Source: Deltaproteobacteria bacterium
GTDB lineage: Bacteria; Myxococcota_A; Polyangia; Fen-1088
Length of the DNA stretch: 39,773 nt
Direction: 5' to 3'
Assembly (NCBI GenBank): GCA_016935975.1
Contig: JAFGPX010000048.1
Span: 1-39,773, forward strand
Below, piece after piece: positions 7,808 through 17,492 of the stretch. The notes beneath the pieces are model-generated. The model ran no database searches and was not told the origin of the DNA. It saw only the letters and a list, made by a program, of their open reading frames with translations. The translations under genes were made by a program, and so were the position numbers. How positions within the stretch are numbered: position 1 is the first letter of the stretch; each line of letters begins with the position of its first letter.

Positions 7808-7984
7808 TCAGGGGCTGGTGACCGACTGCACGTCGAAGTAGAGCCACTGCGGATAATACGTTCCGGAGTTGACGGGCGGCTGCGTGAAGCTGGCGGGCGG
7901 CTGCGGGGACATCCCTGCCAGGTCGACCACAGAATTCGAGCCTGGACTGGTCCGTTGGTAGGGCTGCAGGCCGTCGCAGGGAGG
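7808..7984 (-). pseudogene. Relic: C-terminal tail of a paralogous lipoprotein
   Basis: In a different frame, and directly after the stop of the next gene, about 58 codons read CDGLQ... then VVDLAGMSPQPPASFTQPP...YYPQWLYFDVQSVTSP-stop. This lines up with the last about 45 residues of the lipoprotein encoded just downstream (VDLSKMSVQPPAS...QPP...WYPQWMWIVATSVTPV-stop). The shared elements are the Cys, VDL-x-x-MS, QPPAS, QPP, YPQW and SVT. There is no start codon, ribosome binding site or linker in this frame. It is therefore most simply the 3' end of a deleted paralog, fused by a deletion or recombination behind the Cys-rich gene. A frameshift in the neighbouring gene is a less likely reading, because that gene already has a complete end. 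Confidence 0.65.
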
Positions 7985-7994
7985 TTCCGGGGTT

Positions 7995-10016
7995 TCAGAA
8001 GGTGTTCTCGTCGCGGGTGACGAAGATCTGATCCATGTACTGGTTGCCAAGTCCATACAGGCCGACCTGTCCGCTCACGTAGCCCCCTGGGGACACGAAG
8101 TTGGTGTATCGGATGGTCCAATTTGCAGGGTTACCCGCGCCTACGTCTTGTGTGGTGTCGCAGCTACCCGTACACCCAGACCCTGTGCAGAATCGTATGC
8201 GCACGAAACCATTCCCGTCCCCCCCTTTGAAGCTTCCGCCCAGCCAGTAGGTGGCGCCTGGGGTCAACGACACGCACTGCCACGGATCTTGCTCGGAATT
8301 CGGGACGTAGAGAGCATTCGAGCCCGGACAACCTTCGGAATCGGCGACCAGGGTTGGGGCCGTAGGGGCGGTGCTGATGGTCCATCCAGAAAGGCCGCCG
8401 TCGAAACCGCCGTTGTTGACAACATTCTTGGAGTTTGGCAATCGGCACACGCAGGTATGGTCGGTGGTCCTGCAGCTCACGGTGGGGAATGCGGCAGTGC
8501 AGTGCGCGTCCGAGGTACATTGCACGCAAGTGCCTGAGTAGCATCGAGGCGTCGTACTCGGACACTTCGGGTCCTGCGTCCCATCCGTGACATTCTGGGT
8601 GTAGTTGCACGTCCCCCCCGAGCACGTGGTGCTCTGCTTGCACGCTGGCGGGTTGTTGCAGAGGATCTGCGTCCCGACGCACGAGCCGCCCTGGCAGACG
8701 TCGGTGGTGCATGCGTTGCCGTCGGTGCAGGTCAGGGTGTCGTCGATTGGATAGCTGCATGAGCCGGTAGCGGGCACGCAGGTTCCCGGGCCTCGACATT
8801 GCAGGGTCGGCGGTGGGCAAATCTTCGGTGTTCCTGCCGTGCATGCATGGTTCTGGCAGATCCTTCCGGTCACGCACAGGTTGGCGGGGTCGTCACACGA
8901 CGCACCTTCCGCGGGGGAGTAGCGGCACGCACCTGCTCCGTCGCACTTGCCGTCGAGACCGCACGTCACGCCCGAGGCCGTGCACGCGTTGTGCGCGATC
9001 TGGCCTGCTACTACGAAGGAGCACTGTCCCGCGGCGCCTGCCGTCAGCGGAGAGCCCGAGCAGGCGCTGCAGCCTGTGCACGCCTTGTCGCAACACACGC
9101 CGTCGGCGACGATGCCGGAGGTGCACTCGAAGCCCTGCGTGGCCGGCGTCCCGTTGGGATTCTTCGCCGTGCAGGTCCCGGTCGTTCCGCTCGTGATCTT
9201 GCAGTAGCTGGTGGCGCCGCACTCTGTCTGCGAGGTGCACGACTTCAGGCATCCCGTCGCCGCGCACTGGTAGGGGGCGCAGTTCTCGGGTGTGGGGGTG
9301 GTGCAGGCCCCCAGCCCGTCGCACGTCGAGGCTGGGGTGAAGGTGGTGCCGCTACAGGAGCCGGCCTTGCAGACGTGGCTGGTGCTGACCTTGCGGCAGG
9401 CGCCGGCGCCATCGCAGGTTCCGTCGTTCCCGCATTCGTTGGTCGCGGTCTCGTCGGCGCAGGTGTTGTGGGGGTCCTGGCCGGTCAGTACCGCGGCACA
9501 GGTGCCGTCGGCCTTCCCGGTCAGCGCGCTCGCGCAGCCGTTGCAGCCGGCGCAAGTGGTCGCGCAGCAGACACCGTCGATGCAGTTGCCGAGCGCGCAG
9601 TCGCCATTGAGCGTGCACGGCGAGCCAACGATTCCCGCCGGCTTCTGGTCAGCGGGTGCATCGACCACGACGGCCCCGCCAGCGCCTCCGCTATCGCCGG
9701 CCGCGCCGCCGCTACCCACGGCGCCGTCGCTGCCGCCGCTGCCGATGGGACCGTCAGTGGTCCCCCCATCTCTGCCCCCATCGAACCCGCCCACGCCGCC
9801 GGTGCCAGCCAACGGCACATCTTTGTTTCCGTCAATCGCAAGGGGCTTGGATTCCTGGCCCGGCCCATCTGGACCGGGAGCCGCCACCTCTCCCGGTTCG
9901 ACCTGGGCATCCCTGGGAGGTGGGTGCGTCAGATCCGTAAAGCACCCAGCCAAGCCAAGCAGAAGGGGCAGGGCGAGGCCCTGCAAAGCCGCAGTCGAAT
10001 GCCTGGTAGCTCTCAT
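7995..10016 (-). CDS. Cys-rich lipoprotein with C-terminal carbohydrate-binding-like domain
   Basis: A 673-residue exported protein. The signal peptide ends in a canonical lipobox, LAGC, with Cys25. Residues about 30-125 are an acidic, Gly-rich spacer. Residues about 130-520 are a chain of cysteine-rich units (GNCIDGVCCATTCAGCNGC, DGVCCDKACTGCSAC, CDGAGACR, CTDGNACTTDVC) of the kind repeated in myxobacterial surface proteins, presumably disulphide-locked. The last about 150 residues (NVVNNGGFDGGLSGW, then W-rich beta strands, ending in VTRDENTF) resemble a CBM4/9-type jelly roll, which binds sugars in other families. The gene starts two bases after the stop of the TPR gene (TAGACATG), so the two are one operon. 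Function unknown; surface adhesion or glycan binding is plausible. Confidence 0.8.
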   Translation of the reverse strand: MRATRHSTAALQGLALPLLLGLAGCFTDLTHPPPRDAQVEPGEVAAPGPDGPGQESKPLAIDGNKDVPLAGTGGVGGFDGGRDGGTTDGPIGSGGSDGAVGSGGAAGDSGGAGGAVVVDAPADQKPAGIVGSPCTLNGDCALGNCIDGVCCATTCAGCNGCASALTGKADGTCAAVLTGQDPHNTCADETATNECGNDGTCDGAGACRKVSTSHVCKAGSCSGTTFTPASTCDGLGACTTPTPENCAPYQCAATGCLKSCTSQTECGATSYCKITSGTTGTCTAKNPNGTPATQGFECTSGIVADGVCCDKACTGCSACSGSPLTAGAAGQCSFVVAGQIAHNACTASGVTCGLDGKCDGAGACRYSPAEGASCDDPANLCVTGRICQNHACTAGTPKICPPPTLQCRGPGTCVPATGSCSYPIDDTLTCTDGNACTTDVCQGGSCVGTQILCNNPPACKQSTTCSGGTCNYTQNVTDGTQDPKCPSTTPRCYSGTCVQCTSDAHCTAAFPTVSCRTTDHTCVCRLPNSKNVVNNGGFDGGLSGWTISTAPTAPTLVADSEGCPGSNALYVPNSEQDPWQCVSLTPGATYWLGGSFKGGDGNGFVRIRFCTGSGCTGSCDTTQDVGAGNPANWTIRYTNFVSPGGYVSGQVGLYGLGNQYMDQIFVTRDENTF

Positions 10017-10018
10017 GT

Positions 10019-10819
10019 CTAGAACTCCCCGCTCAGGGCCAGTCCGATTTCATCGGGTCGCCATGTCGGCACCAGGGCCACGCCACGGGATGCTGACTTC
10101 CCCTGCCAGCGCCCGACCAGATACAGCGTCGCTCCGGTCAGCAACGCGGCACCGCCGATACCGTAGCTGACGATCGCGCCTGTCTTGTAGGACTTGTGGC
10201 TCAATTCCGCGTCCGGGTTGTAGCTCTGGTTGGCCGTGTCGGCCAAGCTGTTCGCCTTCAGGTTGAGGCCGACTCCCGCAGCGAGCGCGGCGAGTCCCAC
10301 GCTTCCGATCACTACACCGGTGGTGCGCAGGAGGGAGCCGGGGCTGGCGACCGGGGCTGGCGGCAAGGGTTGGGGCAGTGCGACGACAACCGCCGGCGGT
10401 GGCGCGGCCGGGGCAGGCGCGACGGCGGGCGGTGGCGGCTCTGGCTGCGGGGCGGGCTTGGGGTTCTCCTCCTCCCATAGGTGCTTGCACTCCGCAATGT
10501 GTTTCTCCACGTCGGCGCTCACATCGGCAGGTAGATCCTCGGTCTTCCGCAGGTACTCTCGGAAGCGGTCGATGGCGTTCACCCATTGGTGGTTCTGTTC
10601 GTAGCAGCGTCCCTGGTTGTAGATGTAGGTCGGGTCGTCGGTGCGGACGTAGAGATCAGCCAGGATGTCCACACCCTTGCGGAAGTCGCCCGAGGCGCAC
10701 GCCTTCTTGGCGGCTCTGTCTTGGGATTCGGCCCTGACTCTGCCTCTGGCTCTGGCTTCTGCCTGGGTCGGCCAGGCAAGCGAGAGCAAAGCCAGTTCGA
10801 CGATGGCAAGGGTCCGCAT
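10019..10819 (-). CDS. TPR-type protein with Pro-rich linker and two C-terminal membrane helices
   Basis: A 266-residue protein starting at the ATG at 10819. This start is chosen because a signal peptide follows (MRTLAIVELALLSLAWPTQAEA); the frame is open upstream for over 400 bases but that part is Arg-rich and overlaps a relic on the other strand. Residues about 30-110 have a tetratricopeptide-like helical pattern (AKKACASGDFRKGVDILADLY, YIYNQGRCYEQNHQWVNAIDRFREYL). A Pro/Ala linker of about 40 residues follows. Two hydrophobic helices (TTGVVIGSVGLAALAAGVGL and IVSYGIGGAALLTGATLYLVG) come next, with a final beta tail. This architecture is common in myxobacteria, with no assigned role. It is the first gene of the operon with the Cys-rich lipoprotein. 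The ribosome binding site is poor. Confidence 0.75.
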   Translation of the reverse strand: MRTLAIVELALLSLAWPTQAEARARGRVRAESQDRAAKKACASGDFRKGVDILADLYVRTDDPTYIYNQGRCYEQNHQWVNAIDRFREYLRKTEDLPADVSADVEKHIAECKHLWEEENPKPAPQPEPPPPAVAPAPAAPPPAVVVALPQPLPPAPVASPGSLLRTTGVVIGSVGLAALAAGVGLNLKANSLADTANQSYNPDAELSHKSYKTGAIVSYGIGGAALLTGATLYLVGRWQGKSASRGVALVPTWRPDEIGLALSGEF

Positions 10820-10821
10820 AG

Positions 10822-11103
10822 GAAGGCCCAAGACTACCACCGCGAAATCGTGCGTGGAAGCGGCCGGGGCTGACAGAAGGCGGCGAGACGGAGCCCGCCA
10901 CCGTCGGCAGCACGGGTAGCGCCGCCGGCGGCACGGCCCAGTATCCCAACGCCACGCTGGGCTTCGCTTTGCCCGAATCCTCCGGCAAGGCCTTCGTGGA
11001 CAAGATCTGGTCGGCGAGCGTCCCCAACCACGACTACTGGAACGGCGTGCTCTACATGCTCGCGCTGCTGCACGTGAGCGGCACCTTCCATCTCTGGTAC
11101 TGA
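10822..11103 (+). pseudogene. 3' relic of a secreted glycoside hydrolase (family 8-like)
   Basis: A rightward frame that opens after a stop at 10819-10821, has no usable start codon, and ends at the TGA at 11101. From about 10885 it encodes a Gly/Ser/Thr-rich patch. It then reads QYPNATLGFALPESSGKAF, VDKIWSASVPNHDYWNGV and LYMLALLHVSGTFHLWY-stop. The final pattern (small residues, then YxNGxLYxLxLLHVSGxFxxW) is how I remember the C-terminus of family 8 glycoside hydrolases (endoglucanase, chitosanase, xylanase). Only about the last 60 residues survive, without the catalytic Glu/Asp region. The break point coincides with the start of the TPR gene on the other strand, suggesting a rearrangement. 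GH8 is my best guess, not proven. Confidence 0.55.
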
Positions 11104-11328
11104 TCCGGCTTTTCTGCCGTTGGCCGCCTTTCGCACGAGGGAAGCAGCATGCCCGCGCCGGTCGGCTATTCCCTTGTAGTTGTTGGGGAAATCCGCATTG
11201 CGTCGGGTCAATGTCCGAAAACTTGCGCTCCGAGATCGAGGGCCGCAACCTAGAGGTTTTTGGCGCGGCAGGAATCGGTTTCGGTGGCGATTCGGGGACA
11301 GCTCATGAAAACGATGGAGGAGGTTCGC

Positions 11329-13002
<1,674 letters not shown>

Positions 13003-13159
13003 TAGACGCAATCGGAGATTGTCGGACGGCCTGGGACGCGATGCTGCAGTAGCAAGCCGGCCCTCGAACGGACTGCGCGCACCCGGCCGACGCCCACCGG
13101 GAAAGCGCCGACACCACCTGTCCTTCGTCAAGTCGTCGTCCGGCGGTCGAGAAAAGAAG

Positions 13160-14650
13160 CTAGCGCGGGCCGCGGCGGGCGTTGTATTGCTCTTCGGCTT
13201 TCGTTGCCGCGGCCCGATCGGCCTGCGCCTGCTCCTCCAGGCCCAGCTCCTTGTAGCAGGCCGCCCGCTTGCGCAGCACCCGGTACTCGAGGCCCGGCTC
13301 CTGGCATTCCTCGATGGCGCGTTCGAGATCATCCATGGAGGAGTCGAACTGCCTGGTGGCGACGTAGGCCGCCGCGCGTCCCTCGAAGAGCGCCATGCGC
13401 TCCTGCCAGGGCAGCGTTTTTAGCCAGGCGGCATCGCCGATGGCGTCCGTGCAGTAGCGAATGCTCTTCTTGGGATCCTCGATTTGGTAGGCGAGACCGA
13501 GGTCGCGCAGCTCCCCGCGCGTGGCCTTGCCCTCCGCCACCCGCTTCTCCAATCCCAACACCGTAATGCGCCGACTGGCTTCCGTGCGCACCGATTTGTC
13601 GCAGTCCTTCTCGGCGATCTTGGCCAGTGTCTCGGTGTCCGTGAGACGCAAGATCGCGGCCGCGCGCACCGTCGAGTCGACCGCCTTGCGCGCCAGCTCG
13701 GCCAGCAGCGCCGGGTTCGCCATGGCCACCACGGGCGGCTTGGCGTTGAGAACGGCGAGGAGATCCTTCCAGCGCAGTGGATTCAGGCGCTTGCCGGCTT
13801 GCGCACGCACGCTGGACTCCTCGTCGGTGTTGGCCACCTCGGAGAGCACAGTCTCGTCCTCGATGCGCGCCACCGCTTTCTCGCGAAGCTCCTTGTCCTT
13901 GGCGCTCTTGGCGACGCGGGCCAGCGCCGTCGGCTCGGTGATGAGCTTCAACATGTCCTGAGCCGCGCGATCACCGGCAATCACCGCCTCGGCGAGCAAC
14001 GACGGATCGCTCACGCGGCCAAGGGCCAGATTGCGTAGATCGGCGTCGTCCGTGCCGCTGGCGATCTCCATGAGGAGCGGCGAATCGGAAATACGCGCCG
14101 TGGCCGCCAGGCGCACCTCCTTCTTCTCGTGCCCCTTGGCCAAGAGCCCGAGAACGACCGCGTCGTTGACCTGAGACACCTCGACACGCTGGAGCGCGGC
14201 CCGGCGCACATCCGCGTCGGCGTCGCCGCGCACCACCTCGACCAGCACGGCCGTGTCGGTGACGCGACCCGTGGCCGACAGGCGCAGGCTCGCGGTGTCG
14301 TTCCCCTTGGCCACCTCGGCGAGCCTCGTCGGGTCGCTCAGGCGCTCCAGCGCGGTCTGCCGCGTGTCGAGGGCACGGCCTTTCATCACGATTTCGGCCA
14401 GGCGAATCGGCTCGGCGACACGCGCCAGAGCCGCGGTGCGCACGGAGGCCTCCCCGTCCTGCTTGGCCACCTCGGTCAGCGTCTCGGCATCGTCCAGCTT
14501 CTCGACCGCCAGAAGGCGCACGCTGGCGTCCGCGTCGGTGCGAGCCACCCGCTGCAGGACGGCCCGGTCCGTCAGCAACTTGATTGCGGCGGCGCGAACC
14601 GCAGGATTCGAGTGTCTCCATTTCGGACGAAACCAATCGGCGAATGCCAT
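13160..14650 (-). CDS. HEAT-repeat protein with TPR-like C-terminus
   Basis: A 496-residue cytosolic protein. The ATG at 14650 has GGGAGG six bases upstream and begins MAFADWFRPKWRHSNPAVRAAA. The body is a long run of about 25-30-residue helical repeats. They have the pattern VRxxAxxRLxDxxxLxxVAxxD (RLLAVEKLDDAETLTEVAKQD, RLSATGRVTDTAVLVEVVRGD, RAAAILRLTDTETLAKIAEKD). This is a HEAT-like solenoid running to about residue 400. The last 90 residues (FEGRAAAYVATRQFDSSMDD, LEYRVLRKRAACYKELG) look like two TPR motifs. There is no signal peptide and no catalytic motif. Such solenoids act as protein-binding scaffolds; the partner is unknown. The gap to the divergent VWA gene is 284 bases, in which I see no further gene. 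Confidence 0.8.
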   Translation of the reverse strand: MAFADWFRPKWRHSNPAVRAAAIKLLTDRAVLQRVARTDADASVRLLAVEKLDDAETLTEVAKQDGEASVRTAALARVAEPIRLAEIVMKGRALDTRQTALERLSDPTRLAEVAKGNDTASLRLSATGRVTDTAVLVEVVRGDADADVRRAALQRVEVSQVNDAVVLGLLAKGHEKKEVRLAATARISDSPLLMEIASGTDDADLRNLALGRVSDPSLLAEAVIAGDRAAQDMLKLITEPTALARVAKSAKDKELREKAVARIEDETVLSEVANTDEESSVRAQAGKRLNPLRWKDLLAVLNAKPPVVAMANPALLAELARKAVDSTVRAAAILRLTDTETLAKIAEKDCDKSVRTEASRRITVLGLEKRVAEGKATRGELRDLGLAYQIEDPKKSIRYCTDAIGDAAWLKTLPWQERMALFEGRAAAYVATRQFDSSMDDLERAIEECQEPGLEYRVLRKRAACYKELGLEEQAQADRAAATKAEEQYNARRGPR

Positions 14651-14934
14651 CGCATGCCTCCCTGAAGATCCCGCCATGGACGAGTGTTGTCGGTTCGCGG
14701 TGGTGGGTTGCCGGAACGCGCTTCGCATTCTGCGGCATCGGTGATTCCGTCGCAAATGGTGTTGGTTCCATTCGCCGTCCGGAAGGAAATCGCATGGATA
14801 GACCGTACCGTCGATTCCGCACCGGATGGCCCAATGCATCGTCTTGCTCGGCGCGGTGCAATTGTCGGATTGACCTCTTCGATCCGACATGGGATGAGAC
14901 CTACAAGAGGTCCGCTCCTCAAGGAGGCTTTGCC

Positions 14935-16164
14935 ATGCACCGGAACCCTTCGCTCAGTGTGATGGCCGTGGTCATCTGCGCGTTTTTGGGGTTGTCCCTC
15001 TTCAACTGCACCGTCGACCCGGTCGCCCCGGGCGGGAGTGGGGGCCGCGGCGGTAGCGGCGGCTCCGGAGCGGGCGGTCGCCAGGATGCCGCCGTCGCGA
15101 ACACCGGCGGCAGTGGCGATCCCGACGCCGGGGCCGTCACCGTCAAGCTCGACGTGATCCCGGGATGGTGGATCGAGCAGGACGCCTGGGAGCCGGATGT
15201 TCCGCCGCCGCCGAGCCCGGACGCCCATTGCGGCATCACCGAGCAGAGCACCACCCGACAGCCCGTGGATATTCTGCTGGTGCTCGACCGCTCGGGCTCC
15301 ATGCAATGGAGTCTTACCGAGGATTGCACCTGCGCGGGCGGTGGCGCTGGCATCGGCGGCTCGTGCCCCGACACCGTGGATTGCACGACCCCCTCCCGCT
15401 GGGCCGCGGTTGCGCCAGCCGTGCAGCAGACCCTGGAGAACTCGACCTACGTCAACTGGGGGCTCAAGTTCTTCCCCTCGGGAGGAGGGGGCGGCGGACC
15501 GGCCGGGGGCGGCGTGTGCGCGGTCAACGACCAGGTCGAGGTGGCCGTCGGGCCCGACTCGGCGACCTCTATCCAGTCGTTGGTCGACAGCGCCACCTTC
15601 GTCAACGCCACGCCGACCGCGCTCGCCATCCAGAAGGCCACCGCCTACCTGCAAGGTCTCGCCGACGACAACGAGAAGGTCATCCTGCTGGCCACCGACG
15701 GCCAGCCCAACTGCAAGGACGGCAGCGTCAATAGCGCCGACCTCGAAGGCGCCACCGCCGCTTGCGCGGCGGCTGCGGAGGCCGGCATCCCGGTCTACGT
15801 GGTCGGGATCGGCCCGGATCTCGACAACCTCTCCGACCTAGCGCAGGCCGGCGGGACCAACGACTACTATCAGGTGAATTCGCCGGAACAACTCGCCGAC
15901 GCGCTGACCGCGATCAGCAAGATCGTCGGGTCCTGCACCTACCTGACCGATACCGCGCCAGAAGATCCCGACAACGTCGCGGTCTACGTCAACAAGCAGT
16001 TGATCGAGCAGAACGCCGCGGACGGCTGGAAATACGGGTCGAGCACCCAAGAGATCGTGCTGACCGGCAGCTACTGCCAAGACATCACCGACGGCAAGGA
16101 CACGACCGTGCAGATCCTGTTCGGCTGCCCGGGCGCCCCGCCTTTCGAGCCGGTCCTGCCATAG
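14935..16164 (+). CDS. VWA-domain lipoprotein
   Basis: A 409-residue protein with an excellent ribosome binding site (AAGGAGG, seven bases before the ATG at 14935). The signal peptide ends at Cys25 (LSLFNC; Asn at -1 is atypical for a lipobox, as in the lipoprotein at 6351-7604). A short Gly/Ser linker (GGSGGRGGSGGSG) and an acidic stretch follow. The von Willebrand A domain starts near residue 110. VDILLVLDRSGSM carries an intact metal-binding MIDAS DxSxS at Asp118, Ser120 and Ser122. Later come TPTALAIQKATAYL, VILLATDGQPNC and VYVVGIGPDLDNL, all typical VWA strands. Many cysteines (CTCAGGG, CPDTVDC, CTYL, CQDI, CPGAP) suggest disulphides. VWA domains bind protein ligands through a divalent metal. 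A surface-exposed adhesive or assembly role is inferred. Confidence 0.85.
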   Translation: MHRNPSLSVMAVVICAFLGLSLFNCTVDPVAPGGSGGRGGSGGSGAGGRQDAAVANTGGSGDPDAGAVTVKLDVIPGWWIEQDAWEPDVPPPPSPDAHCGITEQSTTRQPVDILLVLDRSGSMQWSLTEDCTCAGGGAGIGGSCPDTVDCTTPSRWAAVAPAVQQTLENSTYVNWGLKFFPSGGGGGGPAGGGVCAVNDQVEVAVGPDSATSIQSLVDSATFVNATPTALAIQKATAYLQGLADDNEKVILLATDGQPNCKDGSVNSADLEGATAACAAAAEAGIPVYVVGIGPDLDNLSDLAQAGGTNDYYQVNSPEQLADALTAISKIVGSCTYLTDTAPEDPDNVAVYVNKQLIEQNAADGWKYGSSTQEIVLTGSYCQDITDGKDTTVQILFGCPGAPPFEPVLP

Positions 16165-16298
16165 TGCACGGGGCCCAGTCCGCCACCCGTTCGTTCCCGA
16201 CTCGGGTCTTCTGGCATGGGGCAGGCGGACGACAGGAAGCCGGGAACCGGTTTGGCTCTTCGTTCGAAGAGGAGCTGAGGTTCCGTCCAGTGATGTAG

Positions 16299-16653
16299 TG
16301 GAGGCGCCGGGTACTGCCCCCGGGTCCGGAAGGTCTCTGCAAAGGCCGCTACGTGCGTAGTCGGCGATTCGGGTCTCGCGTCCGGGTTGGCCCGCCGACC
16401 GGGCGTCCCGCACGCCAGCCTCCCCTGCGTGTCGCGGCCGAGCCGGAAGGCGCTGCCCGGCCGCCGAGCCCGCTAGATGGCCGCTTCCCCAAGTCGCAGG
16501 CAATCCCCGGGGTCGCGGTCTGGTCCGTTTTCTAGGCGGCCAGAGCGAACGAGTTGTCGTTCGCGTTTCTTTTTCGCCCGTTTTTACGAGGCCGCGGGCG
16601 CCTCGGCACGCTGCCCAAGCTTCGCTTACTCCCGTCGAAACTGTTTCGCCCCC
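16299..16653 (-). ncRNA. ssrA: Transfer-messenger RNA (tmRNA), tag ANDNSFALAA
   Basis: Leftward, about 355 bases. The 5' end GGGGGCG (16653-16647) pairs with CGCCTCC (16306-16300) to make the seven-pair acceptor stem with one G-U. Just after the 5' end comes TTTCGACGGG, the conserved D-arm region of tmRNA. The tag frame at 16564-16532 reads GCG AAC GAC AAC TCG TTC GCT CTG GCC GCC TAG. That is ANDNSFALAA then stop, ending in the usual LAA-type degron, and it is preceded by the typical A-rich run (GTAAAAAC, GAAAAAGAAAC). Further on, GACTACGCACGTAG near the 3' end is another conserved tmRNA segment. The T-arm stem is CCGGG/CCCGG (16323-16307), but its loop is GGCAGTA rather than TTCRANY. The 3' CCA is not encoded (CTA follows the discriminator A at 16299), so tRNA nucleotidyltransferase must add it. 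Role: ribosome rescue with SmpB. Confidence 0.93.
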
Positions 16654-16671
16654 TTCTGGTTGTCTGGCACC

Positions 16672-16677
16672 AGTATA
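16672..16677 (-). promoter_or_regulatory. Candidate -10 element of ssrA
   Basis: TATACT on the minus strand, 18 bases before the mature 5' end of tmRNA. Transcription would start near 16664, leaving a leader of about ten bases for RNase P to remove. I see no consensus -35; a GC-rich inverted repeat (GCCGGCGC..GCCGGC) lies just upstream. Confidence 0.45.
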
Positions 16678-16732
16678 GCCGCGCCGGCAAGCGCCGGCCA
16701 CGCGCTCGCAAACAATGCTACCCTGACGGGCC

Positions 16733-17476
16733 ATGCTCATCGTGCTCGTGGCCGCGGCGCCCTCGCTCGCGCTCCTTGCCTACTTCTACCTCCGCGACCG
16801 CTATGAGCGCGAACCGCTCGGTCACCTCGTGGCCGCGTACTTGCTCGGTGCTTTCGCCATGTTCGCGGCGCAGGGCTTGGGCACGGTCGTGGCGGATCTG
16901 GTGTCCGCCGACTGGCTGCACACGGGGGGCGAGCCGGCGCGCGTCTTCGACGCCTTCGTGCTGGCCGGCGTGATCGAGGAGCTGGCCAAGTGGGTGGTGC
17001 TCATCGCCTTGGCCTATGCCTGGCGCGAGTTCGACGAGCCGCTCGACGGTCTCATCTACGGCGTAGCCATCGCCCTCGGTTTCGCCACGGTGGAGAACTT
17101 GCTCTACCTGTCGAGCCGCGGCTTGGCCATCGCCTGGCATCGGGCCATCTTCGCCGTGCCGGCGCACGCGCTCTTCGGCGGGTGCATGGGCTTCTACGCG
17201 GGCCGCGCCAAGTTCGCACCCGCAGGCGCCGGCCGGCAGCGGCGTTTCCGGCTCTCGCTTGTCCTGTCGTTCTGCGTGCCGGTGGCTTTCCACGGGGCAT
17301 ACGACTTCGCGCTTCTGCACGGCCTGGGCTGGAAGGTGTGGTTGGCGATCACGCTGCTGTCGCTTGGCTTCTGGATCTTCGTGCTGCGCCGGGTGAAGCG
17401 CGCCCAGCGCGCCTCGCCTTTTCGCCCGAAGACCATGATGCCCTCCGATTTCCGGGCGCTCCGGCGCGGGGAATAG
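16733..17476 (+). CDS. PrsW-family intramembrane metalloprotease
   Basis: A 247-residue membrane protein with about eight hydrophobic segments. The PrsW/CPBP-like motifs are all present: Glu82-Glu83 in IEELAK (EExxK), ATVEN with Glu121 and Asn122, His145 in AVPAHALFGG, and His187 in FHGAYDF. In Bacillus subtilis, PrsW performs site-1 cleavage of the anti-sigma factor RsiW. Other members have unknown substrates. There is no anti-sigma or ECF sigma gene next to it here, so its substrate cannot be read from context. It is divergent from ssrA (80 bases) and sits 16 bases before the AgmX-tail lipoprotein gene, with which it may be cotranscribed. A strong ribosome binding site is lacking. Family sure, biological role open. 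Confidence 0.88.
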   Translation: MLIVLVAAAPSLALLAYFYLRDRYEREPLGHLVAAYLLGAFAMFAAQGLGTVVADLVSADWLHTGGEPARVFDAFVLAGVIEELAKWVVLIALAYAWREFDEPLDGLIYGVAIALGFATVENLLYLSSRGLAIAWHRAIFAVPAHALFGGCMGFYAGRAKFAPAGAGRQRRFRLSLVLSFCVPVAFHGAYDFALLHGLGWKVWLAITLLSLGFWIFVLRRVKRAQRASPFRPKTMMPSDFRALRRGE

Positions 17477-17492
17477 GTGGTAGCATTCGCTC

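Noticed and set aside
7012-7821. Rightward Pro/Glu-rich protein opposite the Gly/Ser lipoprotein
   Set aside because: Same reason: PPEPEAPP-type strings arise from reading SGGSGG linkers backwards.
16353-16535. Small protein frames in the gap before the PrsW-like gene
   Set aside because: The region is the tmRNA gene on the other strand.
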